Source: Rhodobacteraceae bacterium HLUCCA08 (GTDB taxonomy: Bacteria > Pseudomonadota > Alphaproteobacteria > Rhodobacterales > Rhodobacteraceae). From it: a DNA stretch of 64,000 bases. The notes under the pieces were generated by a model. The model saw only the letters and a program-made list of their open reading frames with translations. It was not told where the DNA came from and searched no databases. The stretch covers positions 108,347-172,346 of the forward strand of contig LJSF01000028.1 in the NCBI GenBank assembly GCA_001314655.1, in the 5' to 3' direction. The position numbers were made by a program, and so were the translations under genes. This document shows, piece after piece, positions 1 through 9,259 of the stretch (positions are counted from its first letter, which is position 1; each line of letters opens with the position of its first letter).

Positions 1-1
1 G

Positions 2-1261
2 CTGTTGGGCGCCTGCGGAGAGCGTGACGTGATCCTGCCCGGCGAACGGCAGGAGATCCGGCCGGGTGCGGCGACGATCGACATGGGCGCGGCCCGCGAC
101 ATCCGTCTGCCCGAGACCCGGGCCAATGCCGACTGGACCCATCGCAGCGGCGGCCCGACCCATCTGGCCGGGCATCCGGCGCTGGGCGCCGCGCTGGGCC
201 TGGCGTTCCGCGCCGATATCGGCGAAGGCGACGGGCGCCGCGTGCGGATCACCGCCGATCCGGTGGTCGCCGGGGACCGGGTCTTCACCCTCGATGCGAT
301 CTCGACCGTGACCGCGACCTCGACCGGCGGCGCGACCCTGTGGTCGGCCGACCTGACCCCGCCGACCGACCGGCCGACCGACGCCTCGGGCGGCGGGCTG
401 GCCGTGGCCGGCGATGTGCTGATCGTGTCGACCGGTTTCGGCGAGGTCGTGGCGATGGAGGCCGCCACCGGGGCACGGCTCTGGACCCAGGACCTTGACG
501 CGCCGGGCAATTCCGCGCCGACCGTCGCCAATGACAAGGTCTATGTCGTGGCCCGTGACGGCCGCGCCTGGGCGCTTGACCTGGGCAATGGCCGCATCGC
601 CTGGACCCTGTCGGGCACCCCGCCGGTTGCGAATTACGCCGGCGGCGCCGGGGCGGCCGTCACCGGCGACATCGCCGTCATCCCGTTCCCCAGCGGCGAG
701 GTGATCGCCACCTTCCCCGAGGGCGGGCTGCGGCGCTGGTCCACGGTGCTTGCCGGGCAGCGGCCCGGCAGCGCGGCCGCGGTGGTCAGCGACATCGCCG
801 GCGATCCGGTGATCGACGGTCAGATCGTCTATGCCGGCAATGTCGCCGGCCGGGTCGCGGCGCTGGGGCTGGCCAACGGCGACCGGCTGTGGACCGCGGC
901 CGAGGGGGCGGCGGGGCCGCTCTGGGTGGCGGGGGACAGCGTGTTCCTGGTCAACGACCTGGGCCAGCTGGTGCGCTTGGATGCCGGCAATGGCGATCTG
1001 GTCTGGCGGGTGCAATTGCCGGAATTCGAGGAAGGCCGCGAACGCCGGCAAAAGACCCGTTTCGTGCATTACGGTCCGGTCCTGGCCGGCGGGCGGCTGA
1101 TCGTCGCCTCGTCCGACGGGCTGATCCGGCAGTTCGATCCGGCCTCGGGCGCGCTGCTGGGCCAGCTGGATCTGCCCGGCGGCGCGGCGTCGAACCCGGT
1201 CGTGGCCGGGCAGACGCTCTATGTGGTGACCCGGCGCGGCGAGCTGTTGGCCTACCGATAG
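2..1261 (+). CDS. PQQ-like beta-propeller lipoprotein (BamB-like), 5' end cut by the window edge
   Basis: The reading frame is open from base 2 and begins with LLGAC, a typical lipobox, so the signal peptide and start codon lie upstream of the window. The remaining ~418 residues contain repeated blade motifs such as GARLWTQDL, GRIAWTLSG, GDRLWTAA and GDLVWRVQL, as in PQQ/YWTD-type eight-bladed propellers. This matches BamB, the outer-membrane lipoprotein of the BAM assembly machine that helps fold beta-barrel proteins. The gene lies directly upstream of der, a neighbourhood also known for bamB in other proteobacteria. The family call is firm; the exact BamB role is inferred from the lipobox and context. 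Confidence 0.85.
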   Translation: MLGACGERDVILPGERQEIRPGAATIDMGAARDIRLPETRANADWTHRSGGPTHLAGHPALGAALGLAFRADIGEGDGRRVRITADPVVAGDRVFTLDAISTVTATSTGGATLWSADLTPPTDRPTDASGGGLAVAGDVLIVSTGFGEVVAMEAATGARLWTQDLDAPGNSAPTVANDKVYVVARDGRAWALDLGNGRIAWTLSGTPPVANYAGGAGAAVTGDIAVIPFPSGEVIATFPEGGLRRWSTVLAGQRPGSAAAVVSDIAGDPVIDGQIVYAGNVAGRVAALGLANGDRLWTAAEGAAGPLWVAGDSVFLVNDLGQLVRLDAGNGDLVWRVQLPEFEEGRERRQKTRFVHYGPVLAGGRLIVASSDGLIRQFDPASGALLGQLDLPGGAASNPVVAGQTLYVVTRRGELLAYR

Positions 1262-1354
1262 GGCGCGGTGGGGCGAAACCCCACCCTACGGGCCTTGTCG
1301 CCGGGGGGCGGAATGGTGTAGGCGCTGGGCCTTGGATTTCGCGGAACCGCCCTG

Positions 1355-2830
1355 ATGACCTTCACCCTCGCCATCGTCGGCCGGCCCAATGTGGGCAAGT
1401 CGACCCTGTTCAACCGCCTGGTGGGCAAGCGCCTGGCCCTGGTCGACGATCAGCCCGGCGTGACCCGCGACCTGCGCGAGGGCGCGGCGCGGCTGGGTGA
1501 TCTGCGCTTTACCGTGATCGACACGGCCGGGCTGGAAGAGACCGATGACGACAGCCTGCAGGGCCGGATGCGGCGGCTGACCGAACGGGCGGTCGACCTG
1601 GCCGATATCTGCCTGTTCGTCATCGATGCCCGAGCCGGGGTGACGCCGACGGACGAGGTCTTTGCCGATATCCTGCGGCGCAGGTCGGCGCATGTGATCC
1701 TGGCCGCCAACAAGGCCGAAGGCCGCGCCGCCGAGGGCGGCGTGCTGGAGGCCTATGCGCTGGGGCTGGGCGAGCCGTTGCGGATCTCGGCCGAACATGG
1801 CGAGGGGATGGGCGATCTGCTGGGCGTGCTGATGCCGCTGGCCGAAGCGTTCGGGGCCCGCGCCGCGGCCGAAGCGGCGCTGCAACCGGAAACCGATGTC
1901 GACGTGGATGCGGACAGCGATGAGGCGGAGGGGCCGCGCCCCTTTACCGAGGCGAAACCGCTGCAGGTCGCCGTGGTGGGCCGGCCCAATGCCGGCAAGT
2001 CGACCCTGATCAACACGCTGATCGGCGAGGACCGCCTGCTGACCGGTCCCGAGGCCGGGATCACCCGCGACGCGATTTCGGTGCCCTTCGACTGGGCCGG
2101 CACGCCGACCCGCATCTTCGATACCGCGGGCATGCGCAAACGCGCCAAGGTGCAGGAAAAGCTGGAACGGCTTTCGGTCTCGGACGGGATCCGCGCGATC
2201 AAGTTCGCCGAGGTGGTGATCGTCCTGCTGGACGTGAACCTGCCCTTCGAGGCGCAGGACCTCAAGATCGCCGACCTGGCCGAGCGCGAGGGCCGCGCGG
2301 TGGTGATCGCGGTCAACAAATGGGACCTGGAGGACGACAAACAGGCCCGGCTGAAAGAGCTGAAAGCGCAGTTCGAGGACAGCCTGCCGCAGCTGCGCGG
2401 CGCCCCGCTGGTGACGGTCTCGGCCAAGACCGGCCGGGGTCTCGACCGGCTGCACGAGGCGGTGCTGAAGGCGCATGAGGTCTGGAACCGCCGGGTGCCG
2501 ACGGCGGCGCTGAACCGCTGGCTGGGCGAGATGGTCGAGGCGCATCCGCCACCGGCGCCCGCGGGGCGGCGGATCAAGCTGCGCTATGCCACGCAGGTCA
2601 AGACCCGCCCGCCGGCCTTCGTCGTCATGTGTTCGCTGCCCGAGAAACTGCCGGCCAGCTATTCGCGTTATCTGGTCAACGGACTGCGCGCGGATTTCGA
2701 CATGCCGGGCACGCCGATCCGGCTGACGATGCGGTCCCAGGCCGACAAGAACCCCTACAAGGGGCGCAAGAAATCGACCCCCTCGCGGTTGCGCAAGCAT
2801 CTGGGCAAGGGGCGCGCGGACGAACGATAG
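1355..2830 (+). CDS. der: Ribosome biogenesis GTPase Der (EngA)
   Basis: Der is a tandem GTPase required for 50S ribosomal subunit maturation. Two G domains are visible: a first P-loop GRPNVGKST near residue 9 with DTAG, and a second GRPNAGKST near residue 209 followed by [10 protein letters not shown] and the NKWD motif. A C-terminal KH-like domain follows and ends in a basic tail. At 491 residues it is of normal length. The ATG at 1355 puts the first P-loop at the usual distance from the N-terminus. It follows the BamB-like gene by 93 bp on the same strand. Confidence 0.97.
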   Translation: MTFTLAIVGRPNVGKSTLFNRLVGKRLALVDDQPGVTRDLREGAARLGDLRFTVIDTAGLEETDDDSLQGRMRRLTERAVDLADICLFVIDARAGVTPTDEVFADILRRRSAHVILAANKAEGRAAEGGVLEAYALGLGEPLRISAEHGEGMGDLLGVLMPLAEAFGARAAAEAALQPETDVDVDADSDEAEGPRPFTEAKPLQVAVVGRPNAGKSTLINTLIGEDRLLTGPEAGITRDAISVPFDWAGTPTRIFDTAGMRKRAKVQEKLERLSVSDGIRAIKFAEVVIVLLDVNLPFEAQDLKIADLAEREGRAVVIAVNKWDLEDDKQARLKELKAQFEDSLPQLRGAPLVTVSAKTGRGLDRLHEAVLKAHEVWNRRVPTAALNRWLGEMVEAHPPPAPAGRRIKLRYATQVKTRPPAFVVMCSLPEKLPASYSRYLVNGLRADFDMPGTPIRLTMRSQADKNPYKGRKKSTPSRLRKHLGKGRADER

Positions 2831-2909
2831 GCGGGCTTGGCGGGGGCTTTGGCCCCATCGGCCCGTGGCCGCCTCCGCCGGGAGGTTTCCGACCCGACGA
2901 CGCGGGGCC

Positions 2910-3608
2910 TCAGGCCGGGCGGGGCCGCAGGGCGATGGCGGCGAGGATCAGCGCGGCCAGGGCGGCAACGGCGGTCACCGGCCAGAGCGCGGTGCCATTG
3001 GCGGCGATGATGCCGGCCAGGGCCCAGATCACGGTCGCGCCGTATTCGGGGCTGTCGGGGCGGCGCAGCTGGACCAGCGCGGCGACCAGCCCGGCGCCCG
3101 CGATCGCCAGATAGGCCCAGCCGGTGGCGCCGGCGATCAGACCGTGGCCGGCGGCTGTGGCGGCAAGAGAGACGAAGCTGGCCGCGGTCAGCCAGCCGGC
3201 AAAGATCGCCACCGGTGCCCGCAGCCAGCCGCGATCGGGCCCGGGCGCGCGCATCAGCGCCAGGATCGCCGCCGCGGCCATGGCAAAGATCAGGACGGTC
3301 GCCCATTCGGCGCTGCGATTGGCGACCCAGAGCCAGGGCGTGCCCAGCGCCAGCGCCGCGATCAGGGCCGGGCGGGCCACGTCCCAGGCCGGGTCCTCGG
3401 CCCGTTTCCAGGCGCCGAACAGTGCCGAGACCACCAGCCAGCCATAGATCAGCCCCCAGATCGCGAAGGCATAGCCCGCAGGCTGGGCCGGCGGGTCGAC
3501 CTGGGGGATCGGCAATTGATCCGCGCGGTAGCCGCTGAAGGGCTCGGTCGCCAGCGGCGACAGCACGAAGGTCGCGGTGAACAACAGGGTCAGCAGGGCA
3601 CGGGTCAT
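2910..3608 (-). CDS. TspO/MBR-like (tryptophan-rich sensory protein-like) membrane protein
   Basis: This 232-residue hydrophobic protein has about seven membrane segments. The motif PAGYAFAIWGLIYGWL near residues 47-62 resembles the first helices of TspO/MBR-type proteins, which bind tetrapyrroles or related ligands in membranes. Other segments read LIAALALGTPWLW, VLIFAMAAAAILALM and TVIWALAGIIAANGTALW. The ATG at 3608 (MTRALLTLL) places a hydrophobic stretch at the N-terminus; earlier in-frame starts would add a charged, non-membrane leader. The gene converges with der and diverges from the DUF2235 gene. The family name rests on the first motif only. Confidence 0.7.
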   Translation of the reverse strand: MTRALLTLLFTATFVLSPLATEPFSGYRADQLPIPQVDPPAQPAGYAFAIWGLIYGWLVVSALFGAWKRAEDPAWDVARPALIAALALGTPWLWVANRSAEWATVLIFAMAAAAILALMRAPGPDRGWLRAPVAIFAGWLTAASFVSLAATAAGHGLIAGATGWAYLAIAGAGLVAALVQLRRPDSPEYGATVIWALAGIIAANGTALWPVTAVAALAALILAAIALRPRPA

Positions 3609-3687
3609 GTTCAGGGTCCGGAATTCGGCACTTGCGCCGTGACCTAATGCGGGCCGAGCATGGGGCAAGCGCGAAATGGGCCGGGTC

Positions 3688-4926
3688 ATGAAACGCATCG
3701 CCATCTTCATCGACGGAACCTGGAACCGGCCGGATGCCGAAAACCCGACCAATGTGGTGCGCCTGGCGCGCGCGGTGCGGCCGCAGGACGACCAGGGCGT
3801 CAAGCAGGTCGTGCTCTATTCCCCCGGGGTCGGGTCCGGGCGCGGTTGCAACGCCTTTGCCCGCTGGCTGGACCGGGTGCTGGGCGGGGCGCTGGGCTGG
3901 GGGCTGACCGATATCATCGAGGATGTCTATCGCCAGTTGATGTTCCTCTATGAGCCCGGCGACCGGGTCATGGTCTTCGGCTTTTCCCGCGGCGCCTTCG
4001 CCGCACGGTCGCTGGTCGGGCTGATGCGGGCCACGGGGATCGCCGGGCGCGACCAGCTGGGCCGTCTGCCCGAGGCGGTGGCGCGCTATATCGACCGCGC
4101 CGAGGCGACCCATCCGACCAGCGAGGCAAGCCATGTGTTTCGCGCCGAGCTGTCGCCCGAGGTGGCCACCCGCCCCGGGGAACAGCGCTGGCGCCAAGTC
4201 CGCGGCCTGCCCGAAGGGACGCTGTTCATGGTCGATTTCCTGGGCCTGTGGGACACGGTCAAGGCCTTGGGATTGCCCGGTTTCCTGCCGTTCGCGGCGC
4301 GGTTCAACCGGCAATACGAATTCCATGACGCCCGGCTCAGTTCCATGGTCCGGGCCGCCCGCCACGCGATGTCCATCGACGAGGTGCGGGCGACCTTTCC
4401 GGCCATGCCCTGGGACAACCTGGCCGAGCTGAACCGCGAATACGGGCATTTCGTGCCCGATTACATGCAGCAATGGTTCGCCGGCGTGCATGGCGCCGTG
4501 GGCGGGGGCGGCAGCCGGATCGGGCTGTCGTCGATCACGCTCAACTGGATCGCGCTGGGGGCCGAGGAGGCGGGCCTGGCGATCGACTGGCCCGAGCTGG
4601 ACAAGGTGGCCTGGGAATTCGACCCCGGCGACCCGCTGGACAACAAGTTCGGGCCATCGGGGCCGATCGGGGCGTTGCTGAGCGCGGTCAAGCGGCCGCG
4701 CGAAGGCCCGGCGGCGCTGGAAGAGGTGTCGATGGCCGCGATCGACCGGTTCCTGGACGCGGACGGCTACCGGCCCAAGGCGCTGGACCGGGTCGCTCAC
4801 CTGTTGCGCGGGATCGGCCCGGAGCAGCGCGCGGCGCTGCGCCGCAACCGGGCGCTGGCCGATAACGGCCATACCCATCTGCCGGGCCAGCGGATGCGGC
4901 CGCGGAGGACGCCGGACGGCGCCTAG
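3688..4926 (+). CDS. DUF2235 alpha/beta-hydrolase-like protein
   Basis: The start MKRIAIFIDGTWN, with its catalytic-type Asp, and the nucleophile elbow GFSRGAF near residue 98 are hallmarks of the DUF2235 family. The family includes the Tle1 phospholipase effectors of type VI secretion, but many members stand alone and are uncharacterised. No vgrG, immunity-like gene or other secretion gene is nearby, so an effector role is not supported here. Length is 412 residues from 3688; an in-frame ATG at 3676 would add four residues. The 3' end faces serS, with a strong hairpin between them. No signal peptide is seen, so it is probably cytoplasmic. Confidence 0.85.
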   Translation: MKRIAIFIDGTWNRPDAENPTNVVRLARAVRPQDDQGVKQVVLYSPGVGSGRGCNAFARWLDRVLGGALGWGLTDIIEDVYRQLMFLYEPGDRVMVFGFSRGAFAARSLVGLMRATGIAGRDQLGRLPEAVARYIDRAEATHPTSEASHVFRAELSPEVATRPGEQRWRQVRGLPEGTLFMVDFLGLWDTVKALGLPGFLPFAARFNRQYEFHDARLSSMVRAARHAMSIDEVRATFPAMPWDNLAELNREYGHFVPDYMQQWFAGVHGAVGGGGSRIGLSSITLNWIALGAEEAGLAIDWPELDKVAWEFDPGDPLDNKFGPSGPIGALLSAVKRPREGPAALEEVSMAAIDRFLDADGYRPKALDRVAHLLRGIGPEQRAALRRNRALADNGHTHLPGQRMRPRRTPDGA

Positions 4927-4943
4927 GGCGCCCGAAAGCCGCT

Positions 4944-4971
4944 ACCCCGGGGAAGAGAGATCCCCCGGGGT
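4944..4971. terminator. Hairpin between convergent genes
   Basis: A 9-bp inverted repeat (ACCCCGGGG / CCCCGGGGT) with a 10-nt loop lies between the stop codons of the DUF2235 gene (+) and serS (-). There is no T-tract on either side. It may terminate transcription in both directions, or only protect 3' ends. Confidence 0.5.
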
Positions 4972-5003
4972 GCTGCACAGGCCGGTTCGAGACCAGATCC
5001 GCG

Positions 5004-6299
5004 TCAGGTGAGCGAGCCGTCCGCGGTCAGGGTCGTCTTGCCACCGATATAGCCCTGCAAAGCTTTCGGAAGCGTTACCGAACCATCGGAATTCTGCCCG
5101 TTTTCCAGCACCGCGATCAGGGTCCGCCCCACGGCCAGGCCCGAGCCGTTGAGCGTGTGCAGGAAATGCGGCTTGCCGCCATCGGCGGGCTTGTAGCGCG
5201 CATTCATCCGCCGGGCCTGGTAATCGCCGCAGGTCGAGACAGAGCTGATTTCGCGGTAGGTATCCTGGCCCGGCAGCCAGACCTCGATGTCATGGGTCCG
5301 GCGCGCGCCGGCGCCCATGTCGCCGGTGCAAAGCACGACGGTTCTGTAAGGCAAGTCAAGGGCTTCAAGGATCGCCTGGGCGCAATTCGTCATCCGTTCA
5401 TGTTCCGCCTCGCTGTCCTGAGGCCGGGTGACCGAGACCATTTCGACCTTCTCGAACTGATGCTGGCGCAGCATGCCGGCGGTGTCGCGCCCGGCGCTGC
5501 CGGCCTCGGAGCGGAAGCACTGGGTATGGGCGACATAGCGGCGGGGCAGGCTGGCGTCGTCCACGACCTCGCCATGGACGATATTGGTCAGCGTCACCTC
5601 GGCGGTGGGGATCAGCCACCAGCCGTCGGTGGTGCGATAGCTGTCTTCGCCGAACTTGGGCAATTGCCCGGTGCCGAGCATCATCTCGTCGCGCACAAGA
5701 ACCGGCGTGATGACCTCTTCAAGCCCATGGTTTTCAATGTGAAAATCCAGCATGAATTGCGCCAGCGCCCGGTGCAGCCGGGCCACGGCGCCGGACAGCA
5801 CGACAAAGCGCGACCCCGACAGCTTGGCCGCGGTTTCGAAATCCATGCCACGCTGCACCGCTGGCAACTGGTAATGTTCCAGCGGCGCGAAGTCGAAATC
5901 GCGCGGGGTGCCCCAGCGGCGGATCTCGACGTTGTCGGCCTCGTCGTCGCCGTCGGGGATGCCGTCATGGGGCAGGTTCGGCAGGCCCAGAAGCAGGTCG
6001 TTGAGTTCGGCGTCGCGGGCCTTGGCCTCGTCGTTCAGACGGGCGATATCCGCTTTCTTTTCGGCGACTTGCGCGCGGAGGTTTTCGAAGGCGGCGTCAT
6101 CGCCGGCGGCCTTGGCGGCGCCGATCGCCTTGGCGGCGGCATTGGCCTCGGCCTGGGCGGTTTCACTGGCCAGGATGGCGGCGCGGCGGGCCGCGTCGAG
6201 CGCCAGGATCGCGGACGAGACCGGGGCCTGTCCGGGACGACGGGTCAGCGCCGCGTCGAAGGCGGCGGGATTGTCGCGGATGGCGCGGATATCGTGCAT
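5004..6299 (-). CDS. serS: Serine--tRNA ligase
   Basis: SerS charges tRNA-Ser with serine. The 431-residue product has the expected N-terminal charged coiled-coil arm (about residues 35-100) that contacts the tRNA long variable arm. The class II synthetase core follows, with motif 2 ([20 protein letters not shown]) and motif 3 near [15 protein letters not shown]. The start [11 protein letters not shown] is typical of the alphaproteobacterial enzyme. It lies downstream of the pentapeptide-repeat gene on the same strand with a 145-bp gap, so it may be transcribed separately. Confidence 0.97.
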   Translation of the reverse strand: MHDIRAIRDNPAAFDAALTRRPGQAPVSSAILALDAARRAAILASETAQAEANAAAKAIGAAKAAGDDAAFENLRAQVAEKKADIARLNDEAKARDAELNDLLLGLPNLPHDGIPDGDDEADNVEIRRWGTPRDFDFAPLEHYQLPAVQRGMDFETAAKLSGSRFVVLSGAVARLHRALAQFMLDFHIENHGLEEVITPVLVRDEMMLGTGQLPKFGEDSYRTTDGWWLIPTAEVTLTNIVHGEVVDDASLPRRYVAHTQCFRSEAGSAGRDTAGMLRQHQFEKVEMVSVTRPQDSEAEHERMTNCAQAILEALDLPYRTVVLCTGDMGAGARRTHDIEVWLPGQDTYREISSVSTCGDYQARRMNARYKPADGGKPHFLHTLNGSGLAVGRTLIAVLENGQNSDGSVTLPKALQGYIGGKTTLTADGSLT

Positions 6300-6443
6300 G
6301 GCTGCGATCCTTGGGCTTGCTGTTGCGCGCCCCTAATGCCCCATAGCGCAGGCAAAATGAAGAGGCGGTGACACGTCGCTCTCACGTCGGTGCCGGGCGT
6401 GCGGCGGGGGGGCGGCGCAGCGCGCGGGCGCAACGGCCGGGGC

Positions 6444-8123
6444 CTAGTCGGAGCGGTCCCGACCGGCGGGCAGGGTGGCCTGCCAGGCGCGCCATTTTTG
6501 ATAGAAGGCGGCGGGGTCGAGGTCCTGCGGCGGCCAGTGATCCGGGCGGTCGGGATCATCCGCCGCGACGGGGACGGAGCCGTAGGCGAAGACATCCGCC
6601 CAGAACGGGCGGAGCTGTGTTATGGTCTTGTCATCCACAGACCGCACGCCAGCCCCTCGAAGAACAGCGGCCGTGAGGTCTGTGTATTCATCCATCTGCG
6701 CCCACCCGAGGTCGGCCCCCTGCATCCGCGCCCCCCCGAGGTCGGCCCCCTGCATCTCCGCCCACCAGAGGTCGGCCCCTTGCATCTGCGCCACCCAGAG
6801 GTCGGCCCCCTGCATCCGCGCGCCCCGGAGGACGGCCCCCTGCATCTGCGCCCCCCGGAGGACGGCCCCCTGCATCCGCGCCCCCCGGAGGTTGGCCCCC
6901 TGCACCCGCGCCTCCTGGAGGTCGGCCCCCTGCATCTGCGCCCCCCAGAGGTCGGCCCCCTGCATCCGCGCCCCGTCGAACCGGAGGCCGCGCAGATCGA
7001 AGTGGGCCAGATCCACCCCTTGCAGGTTGGTGTTGCGCAGGTCGGGGCGGTAGCCGGGATAGGCGTGCAACGCCTCTCGATAGGCCCCGGCCTTTTCCCG
7101 ATAAGTCTTCGGGTCCGTGTTGTCCGCGTAATCCGGCGGGTCCCGGTCAAAGACATACTCGCCGTCTTTTCGGATATGCTTGGCCTCGGTCCGGCGCTGG
7201 TCGGCATCGCGGCGCGAGATCACCTGCAGCGCGGTCAGGATGTCGGTGCGGGTGGCGGGCAGGTCGGCTTTCCAGGTGGCGAGGGTCTTCGCGTTCCGCT
7301 TGCGGACTTCGCCCCACAACGCGTGCGGCGGGATCGGGGTGCCGTCCTCGCCTGTCCGGTCTTCCTTTGGCAGGGCGTCGAGGCTCTCGAACAGGTCGGG
7401 ATCGGGTGTCGCACTGCTGGCCGGGGCGTTTTCACGCACATAGGCGCAGAGGATTTCCATGATCTGGACGTGGAAATCCAGGTTCTGCCGGGCCAGCCGT
7501 TCGAGGGCGAGGATGGCGCCGATGCGGACTTCGAGGTTGGGCCTGGTCGTGGTGACCATGACCGGGCGTTTGAAATCCAGCTCTCCCGCCGCGCCGTCCC
7601 GTTCGTGGTAAAGCTTTTCGCCCTGATCGTTGGTGAGGTGTTCGTTCACTTCCTTGTCCGTGCCGAGGGCCTGCACGGCGGTATTGATCCGGTCGGTGAT
7701 CAGGCCCTGTTCGGTGGCTTCGGTCTGGCGGCGCGAGAAATGGGTGCGCAGCAGGGTGAAGGGCAGGGCGATGACCGCGCCGAGCGTGGCGGTGAGGCCG
7801 GCCAGGGTGATGAGGGTGACGCGCCAGGCGACCTCGGCCCCCGGTGCGGGGACGAGGTTGATGATCGCGGCCCAGATCGTGCCGAACAGGCCGATGAGCA
7901 GGGACAGGACAAGGATGCTCCAGCCCAGGATGCCGGTCCAGACCAGGGCGCGCGGCATGTCGCCAAGGCCGAGCCGGATCATCCATGCGGGGCGGTCGGC
8001 TGCCCTGGTGCCGGCGCGGGGCAAGGCCAGGACGATCAGTCCCGACAGGGCGAGGAGGCCCGCCAAGGTCATCAGGCCCCAGAATACGTGCCCCGGCACC
8101 GAGAGCGTCACTGCATCCTTCAT
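6444..8123 (-). CDS. Membrane protein with C-terminal pentapeptide repeats
   Basis: The 559-residue product starts with three hydrophobic segments (about residues 10-35, 65-100 and 115-140), so the rest is membrane-anchored. A middle motif, LEVRIGAILALERLARQN followed by IMEILCAYVREN, is common in bacterial proteins that carry pentapeptide repeats. Nine nearly identical decapeptides of the type A-D-L-x-x-A-x-M-Q-G follow and should form a right-handed quadrilateral beta-helix. A short C-terminal tail resembles a DUF-type wrap-up domain. Function is unknown. The ATG at 8123 was preferred over the two GTG codons just before it. Confidence 0.8.
   Translation of the reverse strand: MKDAVTLSVPGHVFWGLMTLAGLLALSGLIVLALPRAGTRAADRPAWMIRLGLGDMPRALVWTGILGWSILVLSLLIGLFGTIWAAIINLVPAPGAEVAWRVTLITLAGLTATLGAVIALPFTLLRTHFSRRQTEATEQGLITDRINTAVQALGTDKEVNEHLTNDQGEKLYHERDGAAGELDFKRPVMVTTTRPNLEVRIGAILALERLARQNLDFHVQIMEILCAYVRENAPASSATPDPDLFESLDALPKEDRTGEDGTPIPPHALWGEVRKRNAKTLATWKADLPATRTDILTALQVISRRDADQRRTEAKHIRKDGEYVFDRDPPDYADNTDPKTYREKAGAYREALHAYPGYRPDLRNTNLQGVDLAHFDLRGLRFDGARMQGADLWGAQMQGADLQEARVQGANLRGARMQGAVLRGAQMQGAVLRGARMQGADLWVAQMQGADLWWAEMQGADLGGARMQGADLGWAQMDEYTDLTAAVLRGAGVRSVDDKTITQLRPFWADVFAYGSVPVAADDPDRPDHWPPQDLDPAAFYQKWRAWQATLPAGRDRSD
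6687..6956 (-). repeat. Nine 30-bp tandem repeats encoding pentapeptide decamers
   Basis: Nine consecutive 30-bp units lie inside the pentapeptide gene. They are so similar at the DNA level (shared core such as ctgcatctgcgcc and gaggtcggcc) that they must have arisen by recent duplication or be homogenised by recombination. Each unit encodes A(D/N/V)LxxAxMQG. Copy number is expected to differ between strains. Confidence 0.9.
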
Positions 8124-8177
8124 CACCACCCCACACCTTCCGCGGGCATCATGCCTTGGATGGCGGGGTGGGGGAAG

Positions 8178-8843
8178 TCATTCGGCCAGGGCTTGCAGGA
8201 CCCACGCGCCGGGGCGGGCGGCATAGGCGCTGCCGCCGCCGGAGGCCGAGATGATGGCGACCAGCTCCCACCCTTCGGGCGTCTCGCGCAGCACGGCGCC
8301 GCCGGAATTGCCCGACACGACGCGGCAGGCGGCGGTGAGCGTCGCGTCGATCAGCGGGGCGGTGTCGCAGGGGGCGCTCAACTGCGGGCCGGGCGGGCCG
8401 GCATTGCGGTAGCCGGCGAGGGTCAGCGGCTCGGACGGCAGGGCGGGGCCGTCGGCGGCGATCGGCAGGGGGGTGGCGAGGGCAGGGGGCAGGGGCTCGG
8501 CCAGGCGGATCAGGGCAAGGTCGCGGCCGACATTGCGGGCGGTGAGCGCGCGGGGCTCCGGGGCGTCGGGGTGGCGGTCATAGGTCGCGGCGCGCAGCGT
8601 CAGGGCAAAGCCGGTGCCGTCCCAGCCGATCTGCACGAACAGCGCCCGCGCCGGGGCGTCGCGGCCGGGGCCGCAATGGCCGGCGGTCAGCACCAGGTCC
8701 GGCGCGATCAGCACGCCGGTGCAGGCCCCGCCCGGCGCGCTGGCATCGCGGGTCAGGCGCACCAGGGCCGAGGGTGCGGGATCGGCCAGCACCGGCAGGG
8801 CGGCAAGGCACAGGGCGGCGGCAAGGATTGATCGGAGGCGCAT
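8178..8843 (-). CDS. Secreted trypsin-like serine protease
   Basis: A signal peptide (MRLRSILAAALCLAALPVLA) is followed by a small chymotrypsin-fold domain. The catalytic triad is visible: His in TAGHC, Asp in DLALIRL and Ser in SGNSGGAV. At 221 residues it is compact, with no PDZ domain, so it is not a DegP-type protease. It is probably a periplasmic or secreted endopeptidase; substrate unknown. The ATG at 8843 was chosen because it directly begins the signal peptide; an alternative ATG lies 9 nt upstream. It sits on the same strand as the pentapeptide gene, 54 bp before it. Confidence 0.88.
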   Translation of the reverse strand: MRLRSILAAALCLAALPVLADPAPSALVRLTRDASAPGGACTGVLIAPDLVLTAGHCGPGRDAPARALFVQIGWDGTGFALTLRAATYDRHPDAPEPRALTARNVGRDLALIRLAEPLPPALATPLPIAADGPALPSEPLTLAGYRNAGPPGPQLSAPCDTAPLIDATLTAACRVVSGNSGGAVLRETPEGWELVAIISASGGGSAYAARPGAWVLQALAE

Positions 8844-8977
8844 GGCCCCCATATGGCCCTGAAACGACGCGCGGGAAAAGCGCCGGTTGATCGGTTGCCA
8901 ATCCGCGGGCCGGGCCTTAACGTGCCGCGACTTTTCACGACCGGCCGAGGCCGGCCAGAGGACAAGGGACCCCCAGA

Positions 8978-9259
8978 ATGGAAGCCTTAGGATCGTTCGT
9001 TCCGCTGATCCTGATCTTTGCGATCATGTATTTCCTGCTGATCCGACCGCAGCAGAAGAAGATGAAGGAACACCAGGCGATGGTGGCGGCGCTGCGGCGG
9101 GGCGACCAGGTGATCACCCAGGGCGGGTTGTTCGGCAAGGTGACCAAGGTCAAGGACGACAGCGAGGTCGAGGTGGAGATCGCCGATGGCGTCAAGGTCC
9201 GCGTGGTGCGCAGCACCATCGTCCAGGTGGTGACCAAGACCGAGCCGGTCGAAAGCTGA
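8978..9259 (+). CDS. yajC: Preprotein translocase subunit YajC
   Basis: YajC is a small single-pass inner-membrane protein that associates with SecDF. The 93-residue product has one membrane segment (VPLILIFAIMYFLLI) followed by the family signature RPQQKKMKEHQ and a soluble domain with LRRGDQVITQGGLFGKV. It begins an export operon: its stop overlaps the next gene by one base (TGATG), and secD and secF follow. Confidence 0.96.
   Translation: MEALGSFVPLILIFAIMYFLLIRPQQKKMKEHQAMVAALRRGDQVITQGGLFGKVTKVKDDSEVEVEIADGVKVRVVRSTIVQVVTKTEPVES

Noticed and set aside
3688-4926. Type VI secretion effector module around the DUF2235 protein
   Set aside because: No VgrG, PAAR, adaptor or immunity-like gene is adjacent; neighbours are a membrane protein and serS.
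6687-6956. CRISPR-like array
   Set aside because: The 30-bp units are directly adjacent without unique spacers and encode pentapeptide repeats in a long open frame.
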